In this document: piece by piece, positions 1 through 32,326 of the stretch | Layout: each line of letters starts with the position of its first letter | How positions within the stretch are numbered: the stretch's first letter is position 1 | The notes under the pieces: generated by a model | What the model was told of the DNA's origin: nothing | Seen by the model: only the letters and a program-made list of their open reading frames with translations | Database searches by the model: none | Program-made: the position numbers and the translations under genes | NCBI GenBank assembly: GCA_039621445.1 | Contig: CP154957.1 | Coordinates: 27,512,541 to 27,576,540, forward strand | DNA length: 64,000 nt | Origin: Euglena gracilis | Taxonomy: Eukaryota > Euglenida > Euglenophyceae > Euglenales | Direction of reading: 5' to 3'

Positions 1-58
1 GCAATTGTCGCGCGACAAATCGGGCAGCACAGAGGGGGGTGACAATTTCCCGGGGGGG
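1..58. repeat. Dispersed repeat with GACAATTTCCCGGGG, partial copy
   Basis: The stretch CAATTGTCGCGCGACAAATC and following bases recurs at 29571-29720 with few changes, where the TGACAATTTCCCGGGG unit is reiterated. The window start cuts this copy. Confidence 0.7.
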
Positions 59-330
59 GGGGCAGGTAGGCGGATAGACAGATAAACAAAGACAACGAAA
101 AAAGAGACATGTAGAAATAGAAGGAGGATCCACAACAGTAGAACCAAGGTTCTACGAATGCCTGAGGGTGCTATGCTTCTCCAAGGACATCTTTGCAAGG
201 TGCTGGGAACTCCATCCCTTGGTGTCTGGTTGCGATGAACCCCCTGGCTGAAGTTTTTCGGGAAAAGGAAGCGGAAGTGCGGGTGCTCACAGGAAGCATG
301 GAAGGCTCTCCTGCCCTTTCTGTCATCATT

Positions 331-362
331 CTTTCTTTCTTTCTTTCTTTCTTCCTTCCTTC
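331..362. repeat. (CTTT)n/(CTTC)n microsatellite
   Basis: TTCTTTCTTTCTTTCTTTCT followed by CTTCC units. The rest of 59-1686 holds no gene or RNA that I can support. Confidence 0.9.
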
Positions 363-1686
363 CAAAAAATGAACAAATACGCCAGTTATGGTTTTGACAA
401 TACAACCACGGCATTTTTGCCCCGATTTTGCCTCTGTCCCCGCGGGGACCAAAAACGACTTTTGCTGTGTCTCTTGGCTTTGATCTAAACTTGCGTGGGG
501 GGTTGTGTGTTCCTTTTGTCTTTTGGATTTGTCAAATTCCTTTTCGAGTCGAGAAATGCCTTTACCTTAGAAAAGCTCCGCATTTCGGAACAGGAGTTTT
601 TTTACAGGAGGGTCCTAGCGCGCCCGTGCAGGGTTTCAAGTGAGAGGGGGAAGGGGGAGGGGGTGGTTACGGACCCCCCTCCTCCTTAGGTAAAAAGCCG
701 GTGCGAAGTGGCAGAAAATTTTCTGGCTTTTTTGATGGGCTTTTTTGATTTTCTTTGAAAGGTTTCAAAAAGTGCCCAAAATTGTGTTTTCAGGTGATGT
801 TTTTTCTCCAAAATTGACAAAAACAGATGATGAAAACCTATGTCTGCTGGGTTCCAAATCCAGCTGGATTGCCATTTTTCAACCAAAATTTGGAGGTGAA
901 GACCCCAAAAACCACCCAAAAATGCCATTCTTTGGTTATTTTTGACCCATTTTTCCCCGAAATTTTTGGTGCTTTGCGCCATTTTTGCAGGCCGGCCCGA
1001 ACTTTATGTCAATTCAAAATTTATCAAAGTTTATTTCAGTGGACTCCCCAGGGGGGTTCACAGTCCGGCTGGGAGGTACTGGCTGGAAAAAAGGTGATGG
1101 CTGGCTGGACCCCCCCCTCCGGGGGTAGGGTCCTCTCCGGCTTAAGAAAACCCCTGGAGCTAACGAGGAGCAACTCCAGACAGAAAGAAGGTGGTGGCTC
1201 AGGAGTCTCGCAGGAGTTGACACAGCAACAGAACCCCCTGACTCTCATTCAATGGTGGCATCCAGATAGAGGTTTTGCACTTTTCCTGAATGGTGCCCCC
1301 CCCTTTCTCCTGGGCAAGAAGCCAGCAAGCAGCACCCTCCTCTGATGAGCTTGTGCTGGGTGTGGGTCGAAGCGTGCGGGGCGAAAAGATAAAAGAGATG
1401 GACGAGGAACCGCATTTCACGCCGCCCTGCGTCTCCGAAGGGCTCCCTCCGGAGAGAAAATTGAGGGTTTTAATGGACTGGCTTTGAGCCAGCTTTTGTT
1501 GAGTTCATGACAAAACCACTTCCTCCATCCACCAAATGACTCCGCCTCTTCACTGACCGCCAATTGTCTGATAACAGGATGGCCCTTGCAGTCAAAAACG
1601 GATTGAAAAGGCCAAAACCACAAACCCATGTGAGCGGGGTTGTGAGCAGGGGCTTGCAAAGGGGCGAGGGGAGGGGCATTATTAAT

Positions 1687-4600
1687 TTAAGTCAGTTGCA
1701 GAAACGACTCGCACGGGGGGCCTCCGCAGAGGAGGTCGGCGGCGGCCTGGTCGGTGGCACACCGCTGCCTGACGGGCCATGCGGAAAGAAAAGGGGTGGT
1801 TGCAATTGCAATCAGGTCTGCAGACAATTGAATGGCAAAAAAGGTTGCTACCACACAGAAACTCTGACCATCAAGGCATTTTTTGCCCTCCCCCCCCATG
1901 GTTTGGGTGATTCTCACGTTCCTCATCATGCCAAAAAGAAACTCATCACTTGCCTTCCGTGGGAACCTCCGAGGGCACTTTTTGGATGCATTTGTTTCGT
2001 TTGAAAAGACATTGGGGGGGGGGGAATGGACAAGCCTGTGGCCTCGAAAAAAAAATGCGCAAAATGGTTCAAATACACAAAAATCACGAAAATGCAAAAA
2101 AAAATGCCCCCAAAAACATGCAAAACTGGCAGCAAATTTACAACAATTCTATGGAATCATGAGTAAAATGTCAGTTTCAAAAAAATTCAAAAAAATTCAA
2201 AAAAAAATTGCAAAAATTTGCAAAAATGGGCAAAAAATGCGAAAATTGGGAAAATTACAAAAAAAAATGCGCCAAAAAGCAAAAAAAATATAACGAAAAA
2301 AAGATCAAAAAAAATTGCACAAAAAATGTGTATTTTTGGGGAAATGGAAAAAATGTGCAAAAAATGCGCGAAAATGCAAAAAAAATGCGAACACCTTTCC
2401 CCCCTGAAGACATCCCACGAAGGGGCCACCGTCAGAGGTGGCGGGCGCAGCGCTGCGGTCCCAGAGGAAGCCCGGCACGGCCTTCACCTGTGACTGGTAC
2501 TCCCGGCTGCGCTCCATCTTTGCTGCTGACAGGGCATGGCCGAACGCTATTCCCCCTCCCACAGGGCCGAATAACTTGGGCTGGAGAAAATGACATTTCA
2601 GGTGTGTTAATTTTTGGGCAAGAAATTTTCAAAAATGCAAAAACTTTTCGGCACAAAGCACCGGAAGGAATTTGACCTTTTGGGGGGGAGGTTCCAGGTA
2701 CTACCCAGGTGGAGGTCGGTCTGGACCGGGGCGTTCCCGGCTGACCTCCCTTTCCCCCTGGCCCTGACTGGACCTGAAATCAAACGAGGCCACAAGCCGA
2801 AGCCGAGGCAACAGAATACTCTGGTGCAGCCCATCGACCTGCCTTGGCCAACATTGGCCCATCAGGGGGCGTTTGGTATTTGGTGAAGCAAATTTTCCTG
2901 GGCTATTCCGCACTTTCAAATGTGAGAAGCGACGGGGGAAGACGGTCCAGGCTGGAAAATGTATGTATGTATGTATGTATGTATGTATGTATGTATGTAT
3001 GTATGTATGTATGTATGTATGTATGTATGTATGCATGTATGTATGTATGTATGTATGTATGTATGTATGTATGTATGTATGTATGTATGTATGTATGTAT
3101 GTATGTATGTATGTATCCCCCCCCCCTATGTCCAATGACCGGTAACCTCTGTTCACCCCCTGTTCACTGGGCAAGGGTTTTCATTAGGCATGGGGGGGGA
3201 GGTATGTATGTATGTATGTATGTATGTATGTATGTATGTATGTATGTATGTATGTATGTATGTATGTATGTATGTATGTATGTATGTATGTATGTATGTA
3301 TCCCCCCCTATGTCCAATGACCGGTAACCTCTGTCCTCTGACCGGGGGGTGGTCGTTGGACATAGGGTAGTGACCAAAAAGGTGTCCTCTGACCGGGGGG
3401 GGTGGTCGTTGGACATGGGGTCAAAAGAAAGTTGGTGGGTACCCGGGTCCCTACCCACCCAAAAATGCCCAAATTTTCCCTTCGCGCCGAAAATTTTGGG
3501 CAATTTTGACAAATTTTTGTCCAAAAAGTGGCAAAAATGGCATATTGGCCAAATTTTTGGCCATTTTTTGGGCAAAATTTTTCGTCCCGGCGCTTCACGC
3601 CGGGACCAAAATTTGGTCAAACCTCCGAAAGGTGTCCTCTGACCGGGGGGGGGGTGGTCATTGGACATAGGGGGGTTGTTGGACATAGGGGGGGGTATGT
3701 ATGTATGTATGTATGTATGTATGTATGTATGTATGTATGTATGTATGTATGTATGTATGTATGTATGTATGTATGTATGTATGTATGTATGTATGCATGC
3801 ATGCATGCATGCATATATGTATGTATGTATGTCTGCATGCATGCATGCATGTACATATGTATGAATGTATGTATGTATGTGTGTATGGTATGCATGCATG
3901 TATGTATACATGTATGTATGCATGAATGTATGTATGTATGTATGTATGTATGTATGTATGTATGTATGCATGTATGTATGTTTGTTTGTGTACGTATGTA
4001 CGTATGTATGTACGTACGTACATACGTACATACGTACGAACGTATGTATGCATGTATGTATGCATGCATGTATGTATGTATGCATGTATGTATGCATGTA
4101 CGTATGTATGTATGTATGTATGTATGTATGTATGTATGTATGCATGTATGTATGCATGTATGTATGTATGCATGTATGTATGTATGTATGTCTGCGTGCA
4201 TACATCCATACATTCATGCCTGCATACATACATACATACATACATACATACACGCATACATACGTTCGTACGTATGTACGTATGTACGTACGTACGTACA
4301 TACGTACGAATGTATGTATGTATGTATGTATGCATGCATGCATACATGTATGCAGGCATGAATGCATGCATGTATGCATGCATGTATGTACAGGCCGGCA
4401 GGGACCCTCTGGCTTCGGCGCCGCCCTGGCCTCCATGTCCTCCGGCGAGAGGTGCAGCACCGACTCCTGCACTGGGCGGCGGTAGAGGCGGGCGAGGTAC
4501 TGGCCGGGCCGCTGGCCGTACCGCCGCATGAAGTGCTTTGCGTAGGGGCCGGGGCCGGGGGCGGTGGGGGTCGCCCCCGATTGCGAGGGTTGGGACGGGC

Positions 4601-7600
4601 GGAGGAGGGGAGCGTGCTCAGGGACAACGTTTTGCACGGCGGGATGGCAGGCACAAGAGGAGTGACGTTTGTCAGGTGAGGCAGTGGCGGGCGGTGATGC
4701 GGTCCACAAGAAGTCGGAAGCGCTCAAGCTGCAAGGAGTGCAACAAAAATATACAAGAAACAGATTACAAGGGCCACATGCGAGTGGAGACTCTTTTGTT
4801 TTTCGCTTGCCCCATCCGCATTCCGTGGCCACGGTGGCAGGGGGGGGAGAAATTGCACATCAGGGGGTCAAAAATTGCAGTGCAAAAAATTGCACAAAAT
4901 TGCACAAAATTGCACAAAATTGCACATATCAATGCACCCCAACACACTGAAGGAACGCTCAACGTCAGCCGACGCAAAGAAACCAGAAAAGCTGCATACC
5001 GCCAATTTACCCGGTCGGTTCGCCCAAAAAGTTGCAACACAATCAGCCGTGGCAATATGCGATTTCTCAATGCGGCAGTACTTACGCCATTCATCCTGAA
5101 TTTGTTCATCATCCAGCGGAAGACGCAACATGTCATACTTACTTCACCAAGACCAACAAGAGAATCATCTTGCAACATCATGGCTGCAATGGGGCGGAAA
5201 TATTCGATAAATAGTTCACTCCCGGCCGGTGCAATACCTTCTCAGCACAGGTTGAGAAAATATCAAAGACACCTGGGCAGGGGACTCAAGATAGGGTTTG
5301 CACACTGAGTAAACCAACAATAAACAGCCTTTGAACGAAAATTTCCACTACGCACATCAGTTTCCTAACAAAAAAAAAACGGTAAGTTCTCAATTGCATC
5401 AAAAACTGACATTTTCCAAAACAAAATATCCTGGGCCATGTGCAATTAATTGCACAAAATTGCAAAAAATGCACATTTCAGGAAAATCGAGAATTGCACA
5501 AAATTGAAAAAAAATTGCACGGTGCAATTTTCTCCCCCCCCCCGCCACGGTGGCCCCAACCACCCGTCTTTTTTTGGCTGAATGAGAAACACCCCACAGA
5601 AGAGATCGTTGGTGGTCCACCGCTTGCCGAGGCGAACATTCGGATGCAGGTTTGGAGATCAGGCAGCCATCAGTGTCCGTGCCGGGTCCCGTGCTACGGG
5701 TGCCCCCTGGCCCTGGGCAGGGAAATCGGTGTAGAGGAGCAGCCGCACCTGCTGCTCCTCCGCCACCTCCAGCAGGGCGGTGCGGACAGGCGGCTGTTTT
5801 TTATGCGGTCGAAGAAATGCGGTGTCAATTTGGCCAAATGCAAAAAAAAGAGCAAATAGAGCACGCGACACGCGCTTGCGCAGCCCCCCCCCCTCCTCAC
5901 TCCTCAACCTTCCAGTAAAGCCCCCCCCTTAAATTTCCTTGAAGAGACTCCTGGGTGTGGACCTTGATGTGGTCGTGGTGGCTTGGCGGCGCGTTGCTGC
6001 GGCCGAGGCCGAGGGATGGGGCGGGCAGGAGGGGACGCCCCCGGGCGACGCTTCCGGACACTGTTCCTTGCTGGGGCAGCCATGGGTTCCTGTTCCTTTT
6101 GGCTGCATGATCCCCTGCAATTCCCCCCAGCCCCCCCCCACTTCGTCGCACAACGGCTTCTTGTCTGCTGGCGTTTACCCGACCAGGCGGATCAACAAAG
6201 GAGGATAGGTGGGGGGGGGGTTGGTGGGGGGGAGCGCCCAGCAGGCGAGCATCCCCCCACCTGTGGAATTGGATGGCTTTTTTTTTGCAGCGAATCGCAA
6301 ACATTTGGGGCCGAAATATCTACGTTGGAGGAACGTTGCACGGAAAGCATCGGGGGGGAACGGACCCCCACCTGCCGCCAAATGGGGTCTGTCTGGACCG
6401 TCCCTGGGGGTTCACATTCCGCCAAACAATCATCACTTTTTTCCTTTCTGCCGCTTTGCGCCACGTTTATTTTGACTTTTTTTTTGCCCAAATGGTCCCC
6501 AAAATGGTGTTTACGGCCGATTGTAGGAGGCAGAGATTCTCGGCCTGGCGATTTGCGCCATGCCACCAATAATTCGCCAGGACCACATCGCTGTTTAGGT
6601 CTTGTTTTATATAAGAATTTGGGCTAATAATCGGGTGTTTTGTTGGGGGGGGGTTAATTGGTGGGTCCATCAGAAATTCAAAAAATACACAGCAGAAAGG
6701 AAAATATGTTTCAACAATTGGGGGGTCTGCCGCAAGAGTTGGGGCTTTGGCATGCGGGCAGGCGGCGACGCGAGGGAAGCATTCATTTGGGCCGCGGGGC
6801 CAAAGACGGTCAGCGGGCGCTTCTGTGCCTTCAGCGCGGCGATCACCTTGGTCAGGTGCTGGCGGATGCCGGCGCGCTGCAGGTCGTTGTTCCGGGCAGG
6901 TGTGCTCTCCGGACGGCGGGGAAACCAAAACGAGAAATAAGTGGGTTGAGCGGGTGCTTTGTGGTGGATGAGTTCGAAGCAAATGGCAGGTTAAAAAAAA
7001 GCATTATTAATCAATGTGAGAGAAACAAAACTCTGGCTTTCAATTTGTCCTGGACAATTGAGGAAAACACCTGAAAAGAATCAAACCAAAAGCTAGTCAT
7101 TTACAGAACTCATTCGGTTCCGTAATTGAACAACCACATGAATTGGCTCACGATGGCCTGTACAGAGGACAAAGGTTCAATTGGGGATTCAAGTGAATGC
7201 CGCAGAGCAACCTTCTCATGTTTGTTGTTCTGGAACTTCGACCCAATCTTCCAGAAAGATGCGGGCACCTGGGCAGGCTGGTAGATCCGGTCCAGGAAGT
7301 CGAAATTAATGACCGTCACATTCCAGCCAGACCCTTTCTTCTTTGTGAAGAGAGCCAAAAACTTCTCTCTTCCTCCTCCACAATTGTCATCTCTTTTTTG
7401 GGTCGTCGGGGGGGAGGCAGATGCTCAATAATGGAAAATCTGCAGCCGCTCAGCTTGCAACCAGGACAGAATTTTAGGGGACGAACATTTTGGGAAACTA
7501 ATACCATTTCGAAATAATTTTGTGTTCCCGGCTTCAACCCCAAAAATTGAAAATCTCCTGACTGCGTAAAACTCCATGTCAAATCCCGCATGTTTGAAAG

Positions 7601-7964
7601 GTCTGCAGCTGCTAAATGGCGGGGATCATTCCTCAGAGACGACCACAGCAACCAAAAGCAGCACGACCAAAACTACATTCTGTTGGGCGAATGCACACGC
7701 CAAAAAAAATTGAACGCAAGAAGCAAACAGACAGGAAAGCACGGGGATGGAGTACAGCGCAGTCCATCTCATGGGGGACCCCGCCCAAATGCACATGGGC
7801 CCTTTGGAACGTTTCCTTGAAAAGCGGCCTCCGGGAGGGCCTTGGCCCCGCGGCCAGCGGTGCCCTCTCGGCCCACCCCCGGCCGCCGGCGGCCGAAGCA
7901 AGGGAGGGCCTGCCCCCACCCCAGCCACGCCCGCTTGTCCTCCAGCCCCCGCGCCGTCAACGAT
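1687..7964 (-). CDS. PIG-L gene, exons 4-10: HHDH motif to stop codon
   Basis: Exon 4 (7964-7916, 49 nt) supplies the R-x-x-ED motif. Exon 5 (6891-6798) supplies a helix and the strand LTVFG. Exon 6 (5994-5957, 38 nt) supplies HHDHIKV. Exon 7 (5781-5719) gives ALLEVAEEQQVRLLLYTDFP and exon 8 (4544-4432) continues YAKHF. Exon 9 (2524-2439) gives the Y-x-SQ motif. Exon 10 (1763-1687) ends CESFLQLT then TAA. All six internal introns are nonconventional. The exon 8/9 junction (GA|GGCCAGG ... CTGTCAGC|AGC) is the clearest. Exon 10 is the least certain because it has no strong family motif; its support is the paired intron ends and the stop codon. Confidence 0.75.
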
Positions 7965-10900
7965 GCCGGGAGGCTGCCCGGTCCCCGGACCCGCCTCCCA
8001 CGGGCCGGCCCGGAGGCAGGGCCGAGACGTGCGGGGGGGGGGGGGGTCTGGGTCTGTGTCTGCCCCGGTCGGCCGGAGGACGCGGCGCCGGATTGTGCAC
8101 ACAGTCCCATGTCCAATACCATCCCATGCCATGCCATCCCATCCCGTACCGGGGGATGGCCGGCCGGCTTGTCCATGTTGATTGGCTGGTTTGGGGTCTG
8201 AACCCCCCCCCCTGGGTGTGGTTGGCCAGCAGTGGTCGCCGAAAGTGGTCCATTCAGCAGCGGAGGCGCCAGAAATGAAATTATTGGAGGAGCGGAAAAA
8301 CTCATGGTTCTTTGAGCCACATCGGGCGGAGTTTCCATCCCCATCTCTCACCCGGAGGGGTCGGCAGTATGGTGCAGGACGCACGAAGTATGGGCCACAC
8401 TGGGCCATAAATTGGGCCACAATGGGCAACGTGGCTACACCCCGCCTATAGAGCAAACGTTTAGGCGGAGGGGTCATAGCATAGACACTCCAAAAAACGA
8501 CACAAGATATGCAAAAAAGACACAAAAAAAAGTTCCATTTAATGCTGATTTGATGACAAGAAAATAGCAAAAAGACAAAAATCGACAATATCGGCCAAGG
8601 GGAACAAACACTCTCATCCAAAATGCAGGATTGTGCAAACAGTTCCCAAATAGAACTCAAAAATGGAAAACAATGGAGAGGACATGAATTAATGCCAAAT
8701 TAAAAATAAACGGTGCACACACAAAAAGAAAGCCATGAATATGCTTGTTTTGCCAAAGGTATTGGGTCGCTGCCCAAGGAAAGGGCAGCCTCGGCTCATC
8801 GCTGTGGCGGAACCCAGTGTACTTGTCCCACCAGGAGGTCATCCGCGTCGTCGGCGCGCCGGCGAAGATGTTCACCACCCGGTGGCAGGGCCCAGCCGAC
8901 CCGCCGCACGGAAGCACCGCACCAACGCCAACCTCGTTGGCAGGCCTCCCTCGATTGCCTCCCAGCCACGGTCTTATGGAAATGTGTGAAATAATTTGTA
9001 TTTAAAACTCATTTTTGTCACATATGTGTCGTTAAAATTGATCATGATTTGTGGGTGCCTGTGATTGCCTGTGAATTAAAATGTGTTGGGTGGGTGAGGA
9101 CATGGCCAGCAGCAGCACAGGTTTTTCTAATGCAAGCAGGGCTGCACGCGTGCCGAACAAGAACTCTGACCTTCACATCGGCTCCCCAAATACACAGAAA
9201 TGCCTGTTGACTCCCTCCCACCAAACACCCATGGGGTTTTGGGGGTTCTCAGACAGCCCTACAGCAAGGCGTAGCACTTTGTTGCGGTTGCCCTGAGCAC
9301 TTCTGGGCTGAGCAGCGGTGAAGGTAGCCGCCCATCGAGAACATCGCGTCGTCCAGGTGGGGAGAGACGACGAGGACGGTGTCCCCAGGCCCGGCGACGA
9401 ACTGGGAGGCGGCGCCCCACTGTCGGGTCTGGGCGGGGGGGGGGGGGGCGAAAAAGGGACTTTTCAGGGGGGGAGTGAAAATGGGACTCATCAAGGGGGG
9501 AAATGGCTCTCAAAAAGCGCGACACAAAACTCCAAAAGACCAAAATGCAAAAGAACTTAAAAAAAACACCATTTTGCCATTTTGGCGACATACTGATTCT
9601 AAAACACTGTATTTCTTGGGCAAAAGAGAAATGACGGAATTGACGAAATTCTTCGCTTCAGGAAAAATCCCGCCAAATGCAGAATTATCTCAGTCTAAAG
9701 CATTTCCCAGCAGAAATGATAAATATTTTGGAAAAACAACGCACGCATGCAGTCCGGACAAAAATGACGGGAGACAAAAATGACAGAAAAAATGCGAAAA
9801 TCTTCAGTTTGGAGAAAAAATGATGGGAAGGTTTTTGAATTTCGGGAATGTTAAAAGCAAAATTACTACGTTGTCAAAAATAACAAGGAGCATCTTCAAA
9901 AAAAATTGTTAAAAAAGAGCTTAATCTCTCTTCCAGGTTGTTTCCAAAATGGACTCCATGGCCCTTCCAAAAACAGTTTGGTAGAAATGGCTGCTAATTA
10001 TGGGAATCAAACCATATGGGATGGCAAATATACCAAGATTGTGACTGATTGGGCAAGGGAATTTGGGATCAAAAGTGCTATTGATGTGAGTGTGGGGACG
10101 TGACTGCTTGGAAATGCGTTGTGTGTGGTGACCACATTTGTGATGGTTGTTTCCCTGACCATTCCTCTGCGGTATGCCCCATTTAGACTGCAGACAGTGT
10201 CCGTAGTCCTTGGGACTCTTGCCTTGTGCTTTTGTACTTGCTCACCTTTGTCGGAGGCATTTTCAAAGGGTGCAGGAAAGGTACAGGGGGAAAAAATGAC
10301 GAGGAAAAAAAATGATGGGAAAATTTTGGGTGTTTCCCATCATTTTTGTTTCCTGTCATTTTTGACTGGACTGTAAAATCACACAAAAACCCAAAATTCC
10401 AAGATAGGAAAAAATGCCAAGACCAAAAAACTCGCTGGGAGAAACACAAAAAGAACGTCTGAGTTTCCTTTCCCCCGGGACTGATTGCCACCCCTCCACC
10501 CAAATCTACAACATCAACCCAGCAACCGTAATGAGTTCTGATGGACAAAAAAGAACCTACTGCGGAAATGACGCTTTGGAATAGCGACTGAATTGGGGGG
10601 TGCCTGCCCACAGGAGGCACCCCCCCCTTCGTCATTGCATTTGCTTCCCAGCTCGGTCCAGCCCAGGCATTTTTTCTTGAAAATGGCAATTTTCAGGCTG
10701 GGGGGGGGGCAGTTGTCAAACAGAAGCAAGCACGGCCATTAACTCTGTTGTTACATTTGTGTTCTCACAGAAAAAGAAATGAGCATCTCTCGGCCGTGGT
10801 GACCACCTTTAATAACCCAAACCAACTTGGCTTGAATGAAGAAAGCCTGAGAACCGGGCTAGGCCTGACTCCTTTCACATTTACCACAAGATAAGTTCTC

Positions 10901-11226
10901 CATATTACGTTATGCAAAATTGTGCACCAAAACGAAACAAGCCTTCAACTCCCAATGGCGACACGGATGGCGTCTTTCCAAAAATACCAGCCGTCATGCT
11001 GTCTCGCACAAGATCAACACCAAAACACTGACATATGCATGGAATATGCAGATGTTTAACAAAAAAATAACACTTCTGGGATTATTGGAGGTTTCTGTGC
11101 CCCTCGACAGCGGCTCACGTCGGCGTTGGTCTCGTCATACTGGACGGTGTGGACTTCGATGGTGGCCCCGAGCCCAGGGAACAGCGGTGCCCACAGCGCG
11201 ATGGCCAGCCAGGCAGCAGCACGCAT
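1687..11226 (-). CDS. PIG-L/LmbE-family zinc-dependent deacetylase, secreted or lumenal, 10 exons, about 279 aa
   Basis: The family removes N-acetyl groups from GlcNAc-type sugars or related amides using a Zn ion. Inferred exons, high to low: 11226-11119, 9428-9309, 8887-8796, 7964-7916, 6891-6798, 5994-5957, 5781-5719, 4544-4432, 2524-2439, 1763-1687. They total 840 nt in one frame ending in TAA. Motifs in order: a hydrophobic N-terminus (MRAAAWLAIALWAPLFPGLG) read as a signal peptide; the Zn/catalytic motif PHLDDAMFSMGGYL; VVNIFAGAP; RGLEDKRAW; the second metal motif HHDHIKVHTALLEV; LLLYTDFPYA; and near the C-terminus EAKMERSREYQSQV, matching the family's K-x-Y-x-SQ segment. Only the first intron is GT-AG; the other eight fit the paired-end rule described in the findings. 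Substrate unknown: it could be a GPI-pathway GlcNAc-PI deacetylase relative or a secreted deacetylase. No obvious membrane anchor apart from the N-terminus. Family assignment is strong; exact borders are inferred. Confidence 0.85.
2045..2400. repeat. A-rich degenerate AAAAATGC/AAAATTGC repeat in the last PIG-L intron
   Basis: Strongly strand-asymmetric sequence built of AAAAAATGCGC, AAAATTGC and similar words. Open frames here are Lys/Asn-rich artefacts. Confidence 0.6.
2959..3300. repeat. (TATG)n arrays flanking a short element
   Basis: Pure GTAT/TATG tetranucleotides at about 2959-3116 and 3202-3301, separated by a truncated TATGTCCAATGACC element. Inside the PIG-L exon 8/9 intron. Confidence 0.95.
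3303..3694. mobile_element. TATGTCCAATGACC inverted-repeat element, copy 1
   Basis: Begins CCCTATGTCCAATGACCGG and ends with the inverse GGTCATTGGACATAGGGGG. The interior has the palindromic GCGCTTCACGCCGGGACC region and three GTCCTCTGACCGGGG units. No coding capacity. Other copies at about 40594-40950 and 59631-60075. Each copy lies in or beside a tetranucleotide array or another repeat. Confidence 0.75.
3695..4395. repeat. Compound (TATG)/(CATG)/(TACG) array with strand switches
   Basis: About 700 bp of diverged tetranucleotide repeats. Near 4010-4050 and 4200-4270 the repeat flips from TATG to CATA, creating large imperfect palindromes. The array stops a few bases before PIG-L exon 8. Confidence 0.9.
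4862..4930. repeat. Short tandem AAAATTGCACA units
   Basis: Five imperfect AAAATTGCAC units; a related inverted cluster lies at 5440-5530. The two could mark the ends of a roughly 650-bp insertion (GGGGGGGAGAAAATTGCAC-like ends near 4840 and 5545), but target duplications were not found. Confidence 0.5.
8796..11226 (-). CDS. PIG-L gene, exons 1-3: signal peptide and first metal motif
   Basis: Exon 1 (11226-11119) carries the start codon and signal-like segment and ends at a GT-AG donor (GAC|GTGAGC). Exon 2 (9428-9309) follows a CAG acceptor after a C-run and encodes GDTVLVVSPHLDDAMF. Exon 3 (8887-8796) encodes the beta-strand RVVNIFAG and the W/GF region. Introns 2 and 3 lack GT/AG: intron 2 starts GCCCAG and ends CTGGGCCC; intron 3 starts GCCGAGGCTGCCC and ends GGGCAGCCTCCCGGC, a near-perfect inverted repeat. 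Splicing there restores the family reading frame. Confidence 0.8.
9906..10200 (+). pseudogene. Cys-rich motif fragment, copy 1
   Basis: A plus-strand open stretch (LVEMAANYGNQTIWDGKYTK) is followed, after a frame break at about 10100, by KCVVCGDHICDGCFPDH, a C-x-x-C-x(4)-C-x-x-C cluster. A close relative lies at 25530-25605. It sits inside an intron of the PIG-L gene on the opposite strand, as expected for a decayed mobile element. Confidence 0.35.
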
Positions 11227-11234
11227 GGGAGGGA

Positions 11235-11270
11235 CTGGAAGAGGCGAAGGAAACAGGAAGAGAACTGGGC
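11235..11270 (-). promoter_or_regulatory. Candidate trans-splicing (spliced-leader) acceptor of the PIG-L gene
   Basis: On the minus strand a long pyrimidine tract (TTCTCTTCCTGTTTCCTT, then CGCCTCTTCCAG) ends in CAG eight bases before the ATG at 11226. No coding exon is recognised upstream before the stop of the next gene about 1 kb away. This is what a spliced-leader addition site looks like, but it could also be the 3' end of a 5'-UTR intron. Confidence 0.45.
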
Positions 11271-12258
11271 CGCGACCCTTGGGATGGTTCCGGGGGCCAG
11301 TCAAGCTGGAACACACGTGGACCTGGAAAGGCAGGCGTACGAAAACGGCACTGGGGTCATAAGAGGCCTTGATGCCCACTGGGTCTCAAGGCCTCTCTTA
11401 AGCCCCTGCCATTTTCACCCGAGCACCACGTCGTTATTTTTGACACCATGTCGGTGCCGGCACTGGAGGTCGGTTAACCCAGCCAGCCAACTCGCTCCAC
11501 CAGCTGCGAAAAAATCCCGCGGATCCATTGGTTGGGCTTGCACGGGCAACCCACCAGATGAATATAAAATGAGCACCCCACGTGCTTGGTTTTGACCATG
11601 GGTTTTTCTTTTAAGACTGGGGGGAGGGGGTCCCCCCACTCACCCACGGGGGGGGGGCGGGGGGGGTCCCAGGGGACCCGCTCAATTTTCCCGAAAATGG
11701 CCAAAAATCGCGAAAAATACTAAAAAAAAACACCTTTTCAAAAAGGTGCATTCAAAATTTTTCGGCACCTTCGGCGCCGAAAAGTATATCCCACCACCCC
11801 GGGGGGGGACCCCCGGGGGGGGACCCCCGGGGGGGGGGGTCAGCCGGGCCCACCCATCCTACCCCCCCCCCCGGGGGGTCCAAGACTAAAAAAAAAAAAA
11901 CCGGTTTTGACCCCCCCCCTCTCTCGGCCCCGCTGACTAATGGCCTCCCGGCTGTCTCCACACACAGAGCCCCACCCCACTTCAGCCACACCCCAGAGTT
12001 CCCCCACCGGGCGAGAGACGCAAGGGGCAGAGGGGGCGTCGGCGTCAGCGCCGGTCCAGGACGCGGCGCAGACGGCCCACTGTACCGATGGTTGGCGGTG
12101 AGCGGGGTACGTCGTCGGGAGGTGGCTGTGTCGGGGCGGGTCACGCTGCGGTCAGGACTTGGGGGGAGGGGTGGCGGTACACTGCATTGAGTGGTGTGGG
12201 GGGGGGGGCGGAGACCGAGGACGAAGGGTGGGCCATGGGGAGGTCTGGAGGCGACGGG

Positions 12259-31867
<19,609 letters not shown>

Positions 31868-31916
31868 GGCCGCCGCAGCGGCGCTGCCCCGAGGCGGGCG
31901 GCCGCGCGGGTGGCAC

Positions 31917-31920
31917 TCTG
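31917..31920 (-). promoter_or_regulatory. Candidate trans-splice acceptor of the glucosyltransferase gene
   Basis: Minus-strand CAG (ATGCAG|AGTGCC) 50 nt upstream of the start codon at 31867, with a CG-rich untranslated stretch between. Weaker than the site upstream of the PIG-L gene because it lacks a strong pyrimidine tract. Confidence 0.25.
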
Positions 31921-32326
31921 CATATGGGATGGCAGCGGCCGCGCGTGTGTGTGTTCATGTGCGTCCGTCTGTGGATGTGCGTGCGCGCCTGTGTCTTTGC
32001 GCACATGTGTGCACATACGTGCGCATGTGCGTGTTACGTGTTGTGGGTTATGCATCTGTTGTTTTGTGTGGATACGTGTGCAGGCACTCATCACTGACAT
32101 GCCTTATGGAAGGAATGTAAAGGAAAGCTTAAGAACCAATGTTTCCAGATTTCAGCATATTCTTTTTCAGTTGGTAACCATTTTGTTGCCATCGAGCCAT
32201 GAGGGTTCACCTCGGGGTCGTGGGGGGGGGGGTCACTGGTAGCCATGATTCCCACCAAAGAATGATTAACCAACACTGTGCGGAGGGGTCTCATAGTGTT
32301 CTAAAGTGTCCCCCCCCCCCAGGATT

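Noticed and set aside
2701-4832. Long frames of Tyr-Ile-His-Thr or Met-Tyr-Val-Cys repeats, up to 559 codons
   Set aside because: They are translations of the (TATG)n array; the frame stays open because the repeat has no stop codon. Only the short stretch at 4544-4432 is a real exon.
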